A DNA stretch of 64,000 nt from Pyrenula massariospora (lineage: Eukaryota > Ascomycota > Eurotiomycetes > Pyrenulales > Pyrenulaceae): positions 682,001 through 746,000 of the forward strand of contig JAGFMI010000001.1 in the NCBI GenBank assembly GCA_021030905.1. Reading direction: 5' to 3'. Position numbers and translations under genes: made by a program. Below are positions 42,030 to 53,118 of this stretch, one piece after another. The notes beneath the pieces were generated by a model that worked only from the letters and a program-made list of their open reading frames with translations, made no database searches and had not been told where the DNA came from. Positions within the stretch are counted from its first letter, which is position 1. Each line of letters starts with the position of its first letter.

Positions 42030-43788
42030 ATGGACGGATCGACGGGTGGAGGACAGGCTCAGCCTACACATCAGCAGCAGCAGAAGACTGCACTGATTCG
42101 TGCTGAGCAGGTGCGGCAGCTGCCTCATCTGAAAGAAGAAGATAAGGCGAAATATCAACGCTTCATTGAGAACCTATATGCCTCACTTCGGACCAACCCA
42201 CAAGGGACGCCAGAGCACCAGAAAACTTATAAAAGTCTACTGCAAATATCGCAAAAGCTTATGGCGGACATGAAAAGATTTCGGGAAGAACAACAAATAC
42301 GAGCTCGAGAAGCTCAAGCGAATGGACCAAATGCAGTCCTCTCCCAGCAAACCCAATTTAGTCAACTCTATCCTCAAGTACAGGCTAAGGTGGACAACTT
42401 CAAGTTCGCCTTCCCTCCTGGAAACGATCCCTCATCTGAAAAAGGCATGGCTTGGCTGAAGGAAGCAAAAATGAAGATGGGTCAAGCGCTACAAAGAAAC
42501 GAGGTCGGGAGACAAAAGTCAAACGAACTGACCAAAGAATTTCAAGAGCGTCAAGCTTCTGGGAACCCATTCACAGCGGCCGAAATTGAAGCTTACAATG
42601 TCAAACAAAATCAATGCAAAAAATACATAGCTGATAGCCGAAATTTCCTGAACCAATTCCAGCAGCAACAACTCGAATTTAGAGACGTCGCACGACAACA
42701 AACCCTCCAGCGCCAACAAGCTCCCCCAGGTGTCGACGGCAACATTCCCGGAGCACCTCCAGGCCACAAGCCCATGCCTCCTCAAGCACCTACGACTACT
42801 CAAGGCCCAACTGCACACACCATTAGTACCGCTGTCTCGGCGGCGAGAAGCGCGAATACTGCTCAACAAACCGCAGGTAGCCCCAACAACGCTACCGGAC
42901 CGTCACAACCCGGCAGCGCTGTCACAGGCACCCCGCAACAAAACCAAGCATCTTTTGGGAATGCGAACCAGCAATCTGATCCGAACGGTTCTAACACCAC
43001 CGAAGGCCAGCCTCAAATAAATGTTGCTCGATCTGGCTCACAAGGTGGACCAGGTGCACCACCGGCTTTCAGCAACATGAGCAACATTCAACCTAATGTT
43101 CACCATACTCCTTCATCGGCTACTCATGCTCACCCTCCAGGCTACCTTGGAGGAGGTGCGGGCGCGGTGAAAAAGGACGCCTTCCCCATAGCCAAGACCT
43201 TGAATCACGTTCAGCCGCCAAGGCAAGTTGCTATACCTCCAAGTCGCCCGACGCTTACAGGCTCTTCGGGTCATGTCATCGGTGGTCCTCTCAGTCAACC
43301 CGCTCTGCCGAAGATGCCTGGATACGTCCTTGAAAGCAGCGAGGACGGTCGCCTGCTCTCCAGGAAGAAACTCGACGAGCTTGTGCGAGAAATTACAGGC
43401 ATAGATGCGGAGCAACTGGCGCCCGAGGTGGAAGAGGTACGTCGCGATTGTCTTTCACTTATTTTGATCAAGCTAATCTATCTTCCAGGTGCTACTAGCA
43501 GTAGCTGACGAGTTCGTCGACGACCTCCTCACAGCATCCTGCCGCATCGCCAAGCTCCGCGGCTCTCAGCAACTAGAGGCATGCGACATCCAGCTCATCC
43601 TCGAGCGCAACTACAACATCCGCGTGCCGGGCTACACCTCTGACGATTTGAGAATTTACCATCATCGTAAGCAGCCAGCCGGCGCGTGGTCGCAAAAGAT
43701 GGGCGCCGTCACTGCTGCCAAGGTCACCGGAGGCGGGAACATCAGTGCTGGGACGAATGGAAATGGAACTGGTGGGAAGGACAATTAA
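42030..43788 (+). CDS. TAF12: transcription initiation factor TFIID/SAGA subunit 12
   Basis: Two exons, 42030-43436 and 43489-43788 (52-bp intron GTACGT...TTCCAG, phase 0), give 568 residues. The N-terminal region is Gln-rich and helical (QVRQLPHLKEEDKAKYQRFI). The middle is disordered, rich in Pro, Gln, Asn and Thr. The histone fold begins near residue 440 (LLSRKKLDELVREITG) and crosses the intron: EVEE then VLLAVADEFVDDLLTASC, RIAKLRGSQQLEACDIQLIL and ERNYNIRVPGYTSDDLR. This C-terminal fold is diagnostic for TAF12, which pairs with TAF4 in TFIID and with Ada1 in SAGA. I chose the ATG at 42030 because the frame opens only two codons earlier, without an ATG. Single-copy housekeeping gene, firm call. 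Confidence 0.95.
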
Positions 43789-44804
43789 ATGGCGTCTAAT
43801 GGATATCCGAGATGTCGCTAGAGCCTTGATGCCGAATACTCTTGAGCTTTGAATCATGCATGGAAGCGCGGTCTTATAATCTATTCTGCTTCACGGGCAT
43901 GGTGCTTTATTGCTGGCGTTTTAATCGGACACTTTGGGTAGTCAGACGTGGATCTAGGCATCACTGCTGCATCGCTCAAACCACAGTGTCATAATCTATT
44001 TATACTCATCTTAGGCAGCTGGAATACATTCTTAAGTCAAAAGCGACTGAGAACCATCTTGGATGCATAGCAGTTTAAAAGGACCAATTTCTTTATCTAC
44101 CCTCCCGCGCTCCCCAAACTAGAGTAGACGGCACATCATTGCTGCCAGAAATATAAAAATGGTCGCCGCCCTTCACCGGATTTCTTATACTCTCTGGGTG
44201 TTGAAACACCCAGGTCAGCATGACAGTGCTCACTCATACTTATGCACTGTCACCATCATCATCACCCTCGCTCAGCTCAACCAATCTGCTTCACATATCC
44301 TCCGTGTTCCCTATCCGCCACCGGCGCCATATATCTTTCAAAGGTTCCTGCGAGCCTACTCCTCCGCGAGCACGCCAGGGGAGCCAAAGTGCCTACTCGG
44401 ATTGCCTAAAGAGAGATCACCGCTGGCTAGTGGGAGTTCAAAGCCATGGAACCCGAGTATAACGGCCGGTCTACGTCGGATGGTCGTCAGGTCCGCGACC
44501 CCCCCGCTCCTCGACTACTAATGCATTTTATCACGGCTATATCGTTGAAACAAAATTAAAGGTATCTCTAATGATTTCTAAAGTGCGTGTCTAAGCTTCT
44601 AGGCTTTCGTTCCCCTCTTGATCCGTATCAAACGACATAAGTAGATGGATGCGTCTTTTACGACTCTTTTTCCTCTTAGTCCGTGCTGACAGACATGTGC
44701 TGCTATCCTTTCGAACAATATCGCGAGAAGAAGATAATTGGACAGGGAGATAACTCTGTAATATGCATGCTCCTATTTTCTACGTCCAGCACCAACGCCG
44801 CCAA
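43789..44804. other. intergenic, no gene recognised
   Basis: 3' side of TAF12. A frame at 44159-44521 has no domain or codon pattern that convinces me. Confidence 0.4.
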
Positions 44805-45720
44805 TTACACGCTTTGCATGATAGTCAAAATGGAGATTTCGGCGCCAGCCTGCAGTACCAGCATATTTCGCAGTTTGATGGCAATAAGCGAGTCAACGCC
44901 ATATCCCGCAGGCGGCTGGGTCAGGTCGATCTCGGTGGCTGGTAGCATGAAGATTTTCGCTGACTTGGTTGAGATGGCTTCACCCACGAACTCAGCAGCA
45001 GCGCCACGCTACTCGGCCTCAGCTAATTTTCTTGCAAGACTCTGACCTCCCGAGGCCCAGGCACCTGTATCTTGATCCAAGTCAGCTGCCTGGCTACGAG
45101 ACTCGCGGTAGGTGGGCGGGGGGAAGCGCGAATCGCGAGACATCTGCGACTCTCCCCCATTTTCCCAGTGCGGGCCAGGACCCGTATTCAATCCTAGCAG
45201 GATCTGCGAATGTTCCCTCGGGTGAAGTATAGCGGCCTGGAGTGCTTGCAACACGGCATTCTCTTCCAGCATCAAGGTCTCGCCTGTCCTGCGCATGTGG
45301 TCGGCTACGCCCGCCGTCTCGACCACGTAACCGACACCATTGACGGCTCCAAGGTCGAGCGAGACTCTAGGAAGCCCGCGAGATTGACGCTAATGCGCCA
45401 GTGCATCTTGATAGACGCTATCTGCGGCATAGTCGGCCTGGCTGACGATGCCCAGCAAACCGGGAAAGGATAAAAGCATCACGAAGAAGTCGAGCGAACC
45501 AAGCTGAGACTACTGCACGTGCAGATTCCATATACTGTGAGCCTTTGGCTGGACGCAGCTCTGCCAATCCTCTAATGCCATCTGCTCAATGACGAATTTT
45601 AGAGGGCCATGGTGTCCTAGATCACACCTCGCACCAGTGGCAAACCATCATCCTCGCAGCTACGAAGCGCTTTGGAGACTTCGTGTCCAGGCTTGTTAGA
45701 GTTTTAGACTAAGCCTTATG
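44805..45720 (-). pseudogene. fossil polyketide synthase fragment (ketoreductase and acyl-carrier parts)
   Basis: On the minus strand the order is the end of a ketoreductase domain (about 45720-45300), a linker, and an acyl-carrier domain with the phosphopantetheine serine in YGVDSL (about 44990-44810). This matches the C-terminal end of a reducing type I PKS. The rest of the enzyme is absent from the window. The piece is broken, with several interruptions, and is treated as a fossil. It sits next to genes that usually accompany PKS loci. Confidence 0.75.
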
Positions 45721-45860
45721 GGATCTACGTCGAGGACGAATGCCTCTTCCTACCGTGGTTTTGTGACGCCGCACGAATAAAGTACCGACTATCGATCGTG
45801 CCAATACCGGACACTACCGGAGCCAGTCTAAGCATAGCCTTGCGGTAGTGGCAACCTCTT

Positions 45861-45930
45861 GCCAAGCCTTTTTTGTATTCCGCTTTCGGCATGGCGCCTT
45901 GTAAGCGCGCCCCTTATTTCATGGATGCAG
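45861..45930 (+). repeat. short dispersed repeat, copy 1
   Basis: About 70 bp beginning GCCAAGCCTTTTTT. Roughly 80% alike to 52744-52813 in the same orientation; most differences are transitions. Lies between the PKS fossil and the MITE. Confidence 0.75.
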
Positions 45931-45944
45931 TTGGACAATCTTCA

Positions 45945-46110
45945 CTATGGTGACAGGCCTATTTAATTTTAGAGGTCTCCACTACCCCATCGTTTCTTAC
46001 ATGCGCGTACAGTCCATACAGCTAGCTTTCTCGACCGATTCTGAGATATATACCCTCAATAACCAACAATACAGGAGACCCGCTCAAATTTAACAGCCCC
46101 GTGACCATGG
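45945..46110 (-). mobile_element. MITE copy 2, 166 bp, TIRs about 36 bp
   Basis: Left end CTATGGTGACAGGCCTATTT, right end CAGCCCCGTGACCATGG. The ends are inverted repeats; the interior matches the reverse complement of 7005-7170 almost throughout. Right flank TA, left flank CA, fitting a decayed TA duplication. Same 166-bp length as copy 1. Confidence 0.82.
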
Positions 46111-46433
46111 TAAGCACATTGTGTCGTTTTCCTGGCCAACAATCAAGCAGTGAGGCATCTCTCCTACCATGGCAAATCTGACATGGCTTGCACATTTGGG
46201 GACTGGGGTGTCAGGCTGGGTAGTGTAGGATCTCACTGGCGGCGACCCAAGATGATCTTTCAATGCATTCAAACTGGCTCCCACAATTTTTTCTTGCTTG
46301 AAAAGACGAGATCCAAAAACCACTCTGCGTTGGATCATCTTCTATCTACGTTACGCTCAGCAACACTTACGTGCTCCCCAACCCCTTCTCCCACAGAACT
46401 TGCAATTCACTCCCGTTTCTAAGCTCTACAGAT

Positions 46434-47561
46434 ATGCCATACAACAATGAGGCAGCATGGCTTCCTGCCAAGCAGGTCAGGCCGCTTCAGGTCTCTTCCG
46501 CACCTTATACAGCTCCAGGGCCGAGACAGATCGTTGTCAAAAACGGCGCAGTGGCAATCAACCCGATCGACTGGCAGAAACAGATCCTCGGGAACATTCT
46601 GCTAGGATACATCAAATACCCCTTCATCCTAGGCGGCGACGTCGCCGGAACGGTCGTCGAGATCGGCCCCGGCGTGGAACGCTTCAAGGTCAACGACCGA
46701 GTCGTCGCCGCTGCCATCGCCATTGCGCCAGCGTCCGGAGATGCGGCGGAGGGCGCGTTCCAACGATATACCGTCGTCCGCGAACACATGGCGGCACCGC
46801 TTCCCGATGAGATCAGCTTCGAGCAAGCCTGCGTCATGCCGCTAACCCTTTCCACAGCAGCATATGGCCTCTTCCACCCCGACTTCCTGGCCCTCGACAT
46901 GCCCACCGTGCCCCCCCGCAAGAACGAAAAGGGCCGCGTCGTCATCATCACCGGCGGCTCCTCCAGCGTGGGCGCCAACGCCATCCAGCTAGCCGTCGCG
47001 GCCGGGTACGACGTCCTATCGACCAGCTCACCCAAGAACTTCGCCTGCGTCACGAAGCTCGGCGCCGAGCACGTCTTCGACTACTCCAGCAAGACCCTGG
47101 CCGCCGACCTGTCCGCCGCGGTCCGCGATCGTCCGCTCGTCGGCGCCTACGCCATCGGGGACGGCGCCGTCGAGGTGTGCACCACGGTGTTGTCGCACCA
47201 CCGCAACACGACGCACAAGTTCATCGCGATGGCGGGCGGCTCGCCGCTCGGGGACGCGCTGCAGACCGCGACCGGTAAGGCCATCCTCATCGCCACGCTG
47301 CTGTGGAAGATATTGAAACAGGCCGTCGTGTCGCGCGTCACAGGGGTCAAGGTCAGATTCATCGATCTCAAGGACGCGTGCGAGCCTGAGGGGCATGTTG
47401 CGCGCGTGTACAAGGAGTTCCTGCCGCGGGCGCTTGCGGAGGGGCAGTTTGTGCCGGCGCCCGACCCGGTGGTGGTGGGGACCGGGCTGGATAAGATCCA
47501 GAGCGCGATGGATAGGCAGATGAAGGGGGTCTCGGCACAGAAGATTGTTGTCTCGCTGTGA
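46434..47561 (+). CDS. zinc-independent MDR oxidoreductase, enoyl-reductase-like
   Basis: Single exon, 375 residues from MPYNNEAAWLPAKQ. The frame is open 21 codons upstream, but this ATG starts the conserved fold. Features: the catalytic-domain strand PRQIVVKNGAVAINPIDWQKQ, GGDVAGTVVEIGPGVERFKVNDRV, and the Rossmann motif VVIITGGSSSVGANAIQLAVAAGY for NADPH. The structural-zinc cysteines of classical alcohol dehydrogenases are missing. The class includes stand-alone enoyl reductases (LovC-like) that serve polyketide synthases lacking an active ER domain. A PKS fossil lies 700 bp upstream and an exporter downstream, which fits such a role, but a general quinone or enone reductase is equally possible from sequence. 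GC-rich relative to its flanks. Confidence 0.9.
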   Translation: MPYNNEAAWLPAKQVRPLQVSSAPYTAPGPRQIVVKNGAVAINPIDWQKQILGNILLGYIKYPFILGGDVAGTVVEIGPGVERFKVNDRVVAAAIAIAPASGDAAEGAFQRYTVVREHMAAPLPDEISFEQACVMPLTLSTAAYGLFHPDFLALDMPTVPPRKNEKGRVVIITGGSSSVGANAIQLAVAAGYDVLSTSSPKNFACVTKLGAEHVFDYSSKTLAADLSAAVRDRPLVGAYAIGDGAVEVCTTVLSHHRNTTHKFIAMAGGSPLGDALQTATGKAILIATLLWKILKQAVVSRVTGVKVRFIDLKDACEPEGHVARVYKEFLPRALAEGQFVPAPDPVVVGTGLDKIQSAMDRQMKGVSAQKIVVSL

Positions 47562-48527
47562 GGGAGGTAGATAGCTGGTCCTGGGGAAATGCAATATATC
47601 TTGAACTATACCTGGCTAGTTACCAATCTTACCGGGGGCTACATGCCAGCAGCCCCCGGAAACAACTTAGCCCTCCCTGTCGTGTTGAAGTCTTCATGAC
47701 ACAGACCATGTCTGTCTGGCCATCCGGCCACGTTGTGTATCCATACATAACCCCCGGCTCACACACGTCCTCCCTACCACCTTCCCCATGTACCCTTCAT
47801 CCACAAAGCCAAAAAAAAAAAACGAGCCCATACAGAGCTAGACGTAGGAACCCACCACCAGGTTCACTAACCAATGCGCACAGCAAAAATACGTCACGAG
47901 TAAGATCAGAACTGTGCGGTGGCGATGGAAAACAATCTTTTTGATTTTCCAATACGTGGGTTGAGCTTGTTGGCGGTTGGTCGTGGAGGCAGGTATATAC
48001 AGAGTATGGCTGGATGGGGAGGTGCATGGTTGCTGGGTGGGCTTGGTTGCTTTGGATTTTTCTTTTGGGTTTGGGCCGAGGGCGAGTTGGGGCTTTTTGG
48101 GCGGTAAGTAGTGATTGTGGAGATGGACGGTGGGTTTGTGGTGCTGGTGGGTTGGGGGTCGGATGGTGTTTTGTGGTCGTGGTGATGATGGGAGGAATTC
48201 TGAGAGATATGGAACTCGGGGGCGCTATTGCTGTGCGTTAGGACGGGGAGGGTTGTCTTGGGATAAGAGAGGGATTGGGGGAGATGGATAGATAGGGCAT
48301 GGTGTAGTTGTCCGGTGGTCTTCTTTAGGGAGTGGAAGGGTGTTGACACGGCTTCTGACTTGGCATCGGGAATCAAGTCCGGACCAGACGCATTTTATAG
48401 CTTCCATGGTTGATCCCTGAGGACGGGCACGCTCTTTGGTCTTGATGATTTCTATTTGCCACTACTGCCTAATATCATGCCCTTTGGAGAGGTTGAGTTA
48501 GATCGGCTAGCCAGCTAGCCAGCAGCT
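47562..48527. other. convergent 3' regions, strand-biased G/T-rich stretch
   Basis: Between the MDR gene and the convergent MFS gene. 47940-48330 is markedly G/T-rich on the plus strand. An A run lies at 47812-47822. No gene: the frames there are compositional artefacts. Confidence 0.45.
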
Positions 48528-50654
48528 TCACCACTCATCACTCTCCGCGTCCGACGCCCTAAGCGCCTTTACCTTCTTCACCTTGCGGATATCCCTGAAC
48601 CCCAGCCCCCACGCGAACCCAAACGCGGCAATCGCAACCCCAACGCCCAAATACATAACAACGTCGACACTGTTGCTGTACGCCTTTAGGGTCGCCGTGA
48701 GCGCCTCCCCCTCGACGAGCCCGCGGATCGAGCGCACGCCCGCGCCGACAATCACATCCGGCTCGACGCGGATGGTGTCGATGTGCGCGTGGAGCTCGCG
48801 GCGGAGGGTGTTGCTGAAGATGGCGTTGGCGGCGGGGAGGGCGAGGGCGGCGCCGATGTTCTGGCAGAAGAGCACGATGGACATGGCGGTGGGGATTTGG
48901 GGGGCAGGGACGATGTTTTGCACCGCGATGAATGCCTGCGGATCGTTTTAGTGGTTTGATCCCTAGATGGTGGATGGTGTCGAGTGTGAGAGGGGGGAAC
49001 TTACGCCTGCGGCCATTGAGCCGCCGCCGACGCCGTAGAATACTTGGTATCCGATCCATTGGGCGGTGGTGGTTGTGGGGCTTAGCAGCGAGAAGAGGCC
49101 GTAGCCGATGGCTGAGACGGCAGCCCCTGAGACGACCCAGGGGAGATAGTATCCGAAGGCTTCAACTACATGGTTCAATGTGGTTAGCTGGATGTCTTTT
49201 CGAATACACTGGAGAAGAGCCAGTGGAGCTCAAACACTTACTCGCCAGACCCGAGATCATAGTAAACATGACCATGCCAATGGTCGTTGGCAGCATGTGC
49301 ACACCACTCATCAGCGGCGTATCGTCGAGAATGGCCTGGAAATAGATGGCAAGGTAAAAGTCGGCGACGAGAACAGTGGCGAGGAGGAAGAACATGTTGC
49401 CCGCGGCCGACCAGATGATGCGATGTCTCAGCATGGCAAATGGCACCATGGCCTCGTCTCCCACACGATGCTCGTGTACCAGGAACAGAAGTAATGTCAT
49501 CAACCCGCCGACGATGAGACCAATGACCACCGAACTGCTCCACGCGTACTGGTTGCCGCCGTATTGCACGCCCAAGAGGAACATGACAGCTGCTGGTGCG
49601 ACGAGCATGAATCCCGGAAGATCCAGAGATTTGATCGCCGTGTTGAGAACCTGCCGAGGGGGAGGTTTCGGCGCCGGCTCAGGGATAGTGAACCAGAGCA
49701 GTAATGTACCGACCACAGCGCCTATGGGGAGATTGATATAAAAACCTAGAATGAAATCTCATGTCAGCTTTGATCAGCGCAACATCACGTAAATTGGGAG
49801 ACGATATAAAGGGAAAAGGCAAAATCATACACCATCGCCACGAAACAAATTTTGTGAACAAGCCACCGACAATAGGCCCTAAAGCAAGTCCCAGCTGGCC
49901 CAGGCCCATGTTGATGCCCATCGCCTGTGCCTGTGCCCGAGGAGGCAAGATGGCAGAGATGATTGTCAAGCAACCGTTTCCAATGCCCGAGGCTCCTACG
50001 CCTGCTATAGCCCTACCGATAATAAACATGGTAGATGACTGGGCGGATCCACATAACGCAGAACCAACCACGAAGACGAAAAAGAAGGACAGAAAAGTCC
50101 ACTAAATGGCATTCGCATGTCAGATACCAGGCACTGGGAGTTTACCCAAAGCATATTTGGGCAACTCACCTTGATCGGAAAGTAGCGAAAGAGCTTGCCA
50201 GCCATGGGCTGGAAGGCTGCACTGCCAAGTTGATAGGCCCCTCCATACCTGACAATCCCCAAACACCAAAGTCAGCGAGATAAGAAGGGAAGTGCCATAA
50301 TAGGGATAAGTCCTGCGGGAACAATTGCAGAACGTACCAGCCAATATCAATCAACGAATCGAACTCAGACGTGATGGCAGGCGTTGCCGTAGACAACACA
50401 GCCAGATCGAGGAAGAAAGTGAAGTAGGTGAGGGTAACAGGACCCAGGACCAACCACCGAGCAATCCCAGTGAGACAATGGCGCTCGTATTCTGGCGCTT
50501 CACCGTCAATTTGATCCCGATCGTACTTCTCTTCGTGGCTGGCGATTCGGTCCTGGCCTCCACAACTCCTTTCCGCGTCGTCGAATTGATTCTTTGACGT
50601 ACCGAAATTCGAATTTTGCGACCGCTTTTCGCTCAGGGATTGGGTTGCGCTCAT
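48528..50654 (-). CDS. MFS multidrug/metabolite exporter, DHA2 (14-helix) family
   Basis: Six exons give 579 residues: 50338-50654, 50170-50248, 49831-50101, 49242-49745, 49005-49165 and 48528-48935. Introns are 68-89 bp and all phases agree. A soluble acidic N-terminus precedes the first helix ([20 protein letters not shown]). Motif A/B/C blocks are seen: [49 protein letters not shown] and [15 protein letters not shown]. The last is the DHA2 signature after helix 5. Late helices include [20 protein letters not shown]. Such pumps export toxic compounds or the fungus's own metabolites at the plasma membrane. It lies between an MDR enzyme and a regulator in a repeat-bounded block. Confidence 0.94.
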
Positions 50655-51064
50655 CGTGGTCGATTTGCTTAGGCTGCTTCTACGTCAACCTCCAATTTTT
50701 TTCTCTGCCGCAACGTTCGCGTTTATTGTCTGCGGGAGAGTAGAGCAGCTGGACATCAGGGGCTAGATCGTGTTATATGGCGCGGATCCCGGAATGGACG
50801 CTTCCGGTCGTGCTTTGACGAGGCGGCTGAATAGTCGAGCCGACCCATTAATGTTATCATAGCTGCAAGAGTGGGTACTGGCTGCCGTACCCGCACATGA
50901 AGTCATGAAGCCCAGCCACCGTGGGAGCGTGGATCGACGCAGAGTGATTGTACAGGGTAACAGGTCCCGAAGAGCCAATGGCGAACCTAGGATCTGCAAA
51001 GTGGGGCTCCTGTTACCTGCGAAATAATACATCAAAGTACAAACGACAGTCACTATATCCCTCC
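50655..51064. other. intergenic, MFS promoter and 3' region of regulator
   Basis: 410 bp, no gene recognised; the exporter's promoter must lie here. Confidence 0.45.
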
Positions 51065-52661
51065 TTACGTCCCTACCCCGAAGCAGCTCGCGCGTTCGAG
51101 GTACATAGAGCCCGTACCAAGCGATTCGTACGTCTGCTTCCCGCGCTCTTCGTCTAGTAACGGAATCCACATGCACGTCTTGAGTTCTTCTTGCATATCC
51201 TTCCAACTCTTCACACCACAGCGCTCCGCTTGTCTCTGCAAGCACTCACCTAGCCATGGCTCCGCTGAGATGCGGAATATCGAAACAGCCCCTGTCATCA
51301 AGAGCCAAAGCATCACCCGCGAGGGAACCACATCCTCAAGCTGGTGAGCCAGAAGGTAATGTCGATAGCGGTGAGAGAAGCCATGGCGGGGTAGACGAAT
51401 GTCTTCCCATTGCAGGAACGTGTGATGAGTGAAAGCCAAGAGACCGAGCCGTATAGTCTCATCCAGTGAGCCCGCTACAAACTCCATGCGGACAAGGCGG
51501 TACATAACCGCCGTCATGGTCCCGTATATCGTTGCTGATTGGATCAGCATCTGGCTCTGTGTCCCAAGATTAACCAGCAGACAGAACTTCCTTGTGACCC
51601 GCCAGACCTCCGCCAAGTACACATCCAGGTCATGCACGAATGCCGGATCCTCCAGACAACGCATACTCGGCCGAAAGCTTGAAATTACCTGCTCGGGGTA
51701 ATCAGGCACCGGCTCAGCTACATGGCGATAGAATTTGGGATCTAAGTTGGCGAGTAATGCAATGCCCAGGTCACATCTATAGTGGTTCCATCAGTACATA
51801 ATGGCAGATTGGTAAGAAGTCGCGTGGTGAGTACCTCCATATCTCTACCAAAAGCTTTGGGTTGCCTCCAAAGGCACCTAAGCCCCCACGTAAGTCTATC
51901 ATCTTCCGAAGACCTTGCATATGCTGCTTGGAGATTTCGGCATCTCCATCGAATTGTGCAGCACTAGCCAACTTCAGAATAGCGCTGATGGTATCATCCG
52001 AGATTTTTGCCTCATAATCGTCCCCATCAAGTCTCTGTCGCAGAAGCATAAGCCCCTTCTGATGATGCAGCGTGGCGACAGGGTTGACCATGTCTGCAGG
52101 CTGGCGTTTCAAGACCCTATCGATAAAGCTTTGTATTGCAAAAGCATTGATATGAAGGGCCACAACGTCGCGCCCGGCCGGATAAAGCCAGTCCTTATCA
52201 TCGAGATGGAAACCAATCCCCATAAGGAGAGGGAAGATGATCTGCATCGCAACCATTGAGACTTTAATCAAGTCAATAAGTCATGCCGTCCATAACAAGA
52301 CGAAATATGCATGCTACGAACCTTGTGCCATCTTCAGCAGCATCGAGGACTCAATTTCTCTAGGAAAATCCACAAAATACAGATGGGTACCAACGCGGCC
52401 AGGCTGCAGTGCGATGTACATTTCGATAACATCTTGTAATTTGACCTGGGGCTTTTTTACAGGATTGGTCGATTTCAAGCCTACCAGTGCTATTTCTGTG
52501 GTCTTCTTCTGCTTCTTGCCACGCATGACGTGGCTTCTAATTAGCTTCCGGGTGGCTTGGTCAACTCCGTCAACGTTGGACCACCCGATGAATGGCATCC
52601 TGGATGGGGAGTCGGAGGTCGGGTGTTTGAGTTCCTCCATTTCGACTCTTGGCTTGTCCAT
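51065..52661 (-). CDS. fungal transcription-factor-domain protein without visible zinc cluster
   Basis: Three exons, 52322-52661, 51835-52261 and 51065-51776 (introns 60 and 58 bp; first donor GTTCGT), give 492 residues. The N-terminus contains DGVDQATRKLIRSHVMRGKKQKK, typical of a fungal regulator class that lacks a Zn2Cys6 cluster. The PF11951-type fungal domain follows: HHQKGLMLLRQRL, ISDDTISAILKLASAAQFDGD, HMQGLRKMIDLRGGLGAFGG and LVEIWRCDLGIALLANLDP (the Arg codon is split by intron 2). Probably nuclear. It lies directly upstream of and in tandem with the DHA2 exporter, the usual place for a pathway-specific regulator. That role is inference. DNA binding cannot be shown from the sequence. 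Confidence 0.85.
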
Positions 52662-52743
52662 CTTTGTTGACCGGAAGAAAATAGTAGAGGAAGGCGTGGA
52701 TGAATGGAAGGTTGCTTAAGTGGGCACAAGGGCCTGACGTCTC

Positions 52744-52813
52744 GCCAAGCCTTTTTTATATTCCGTTTTAGGCATAGCGCTGAGTAGGCGTGCCTCTGGC
52801 GGTATCTCATGCA
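52744..52813 (+). repeat. short dispersed repeat, copy 2
   Basis: GCCAAGCCTTTTTTATATTC onwards matches 45861-45930. Together the two copies bracket the MDR, exporter and regulator genes as direct repeats. Confidence 0.75.
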
Positions 52814-53118
52814 TGCCTGGTGTCGATCACAGGTTGTCGCGGATGGGGCTGCAAATCATTAATACGAGTCGCCTCCACGCCGTCTTGGACCTAATTCCAT
52901 TTTGGAAAGGTCTGTACAGGAGGCAACCTCGATCAAAGGCCCTCTCAACGGTGAGCAGTATTATCAATTCCATTCAGGACTTCGCAAAAAATCAATTCCG
53001 TCTAGCGTTCTCACTTAATTTCCCCCTCACTTACCGTCAGCGTTTGCATAGGCAAGTTTTTGCTCTGCCCAAGCACTAGCCGAACCCTAACGTGGAATAA
53101 CACACTCGATAGAAGAAG
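52814..53118. other. intergenic, promoter of SDR gene
   Basis: 305 bp; nothing recognised beyond a presumed promoter. Confidence 0.4.

Noticed and set aside
46505-47053. Antisense frames inside the MDR gene
   Set aside because: Shadows caused by the high third-position GC of the real gene.
47906-48376. Minus-strand frame of 156 codons
   Set aside because: Pro/Ser/His-rich reading of a G/T-biased stretch; no domain, no partner exon.
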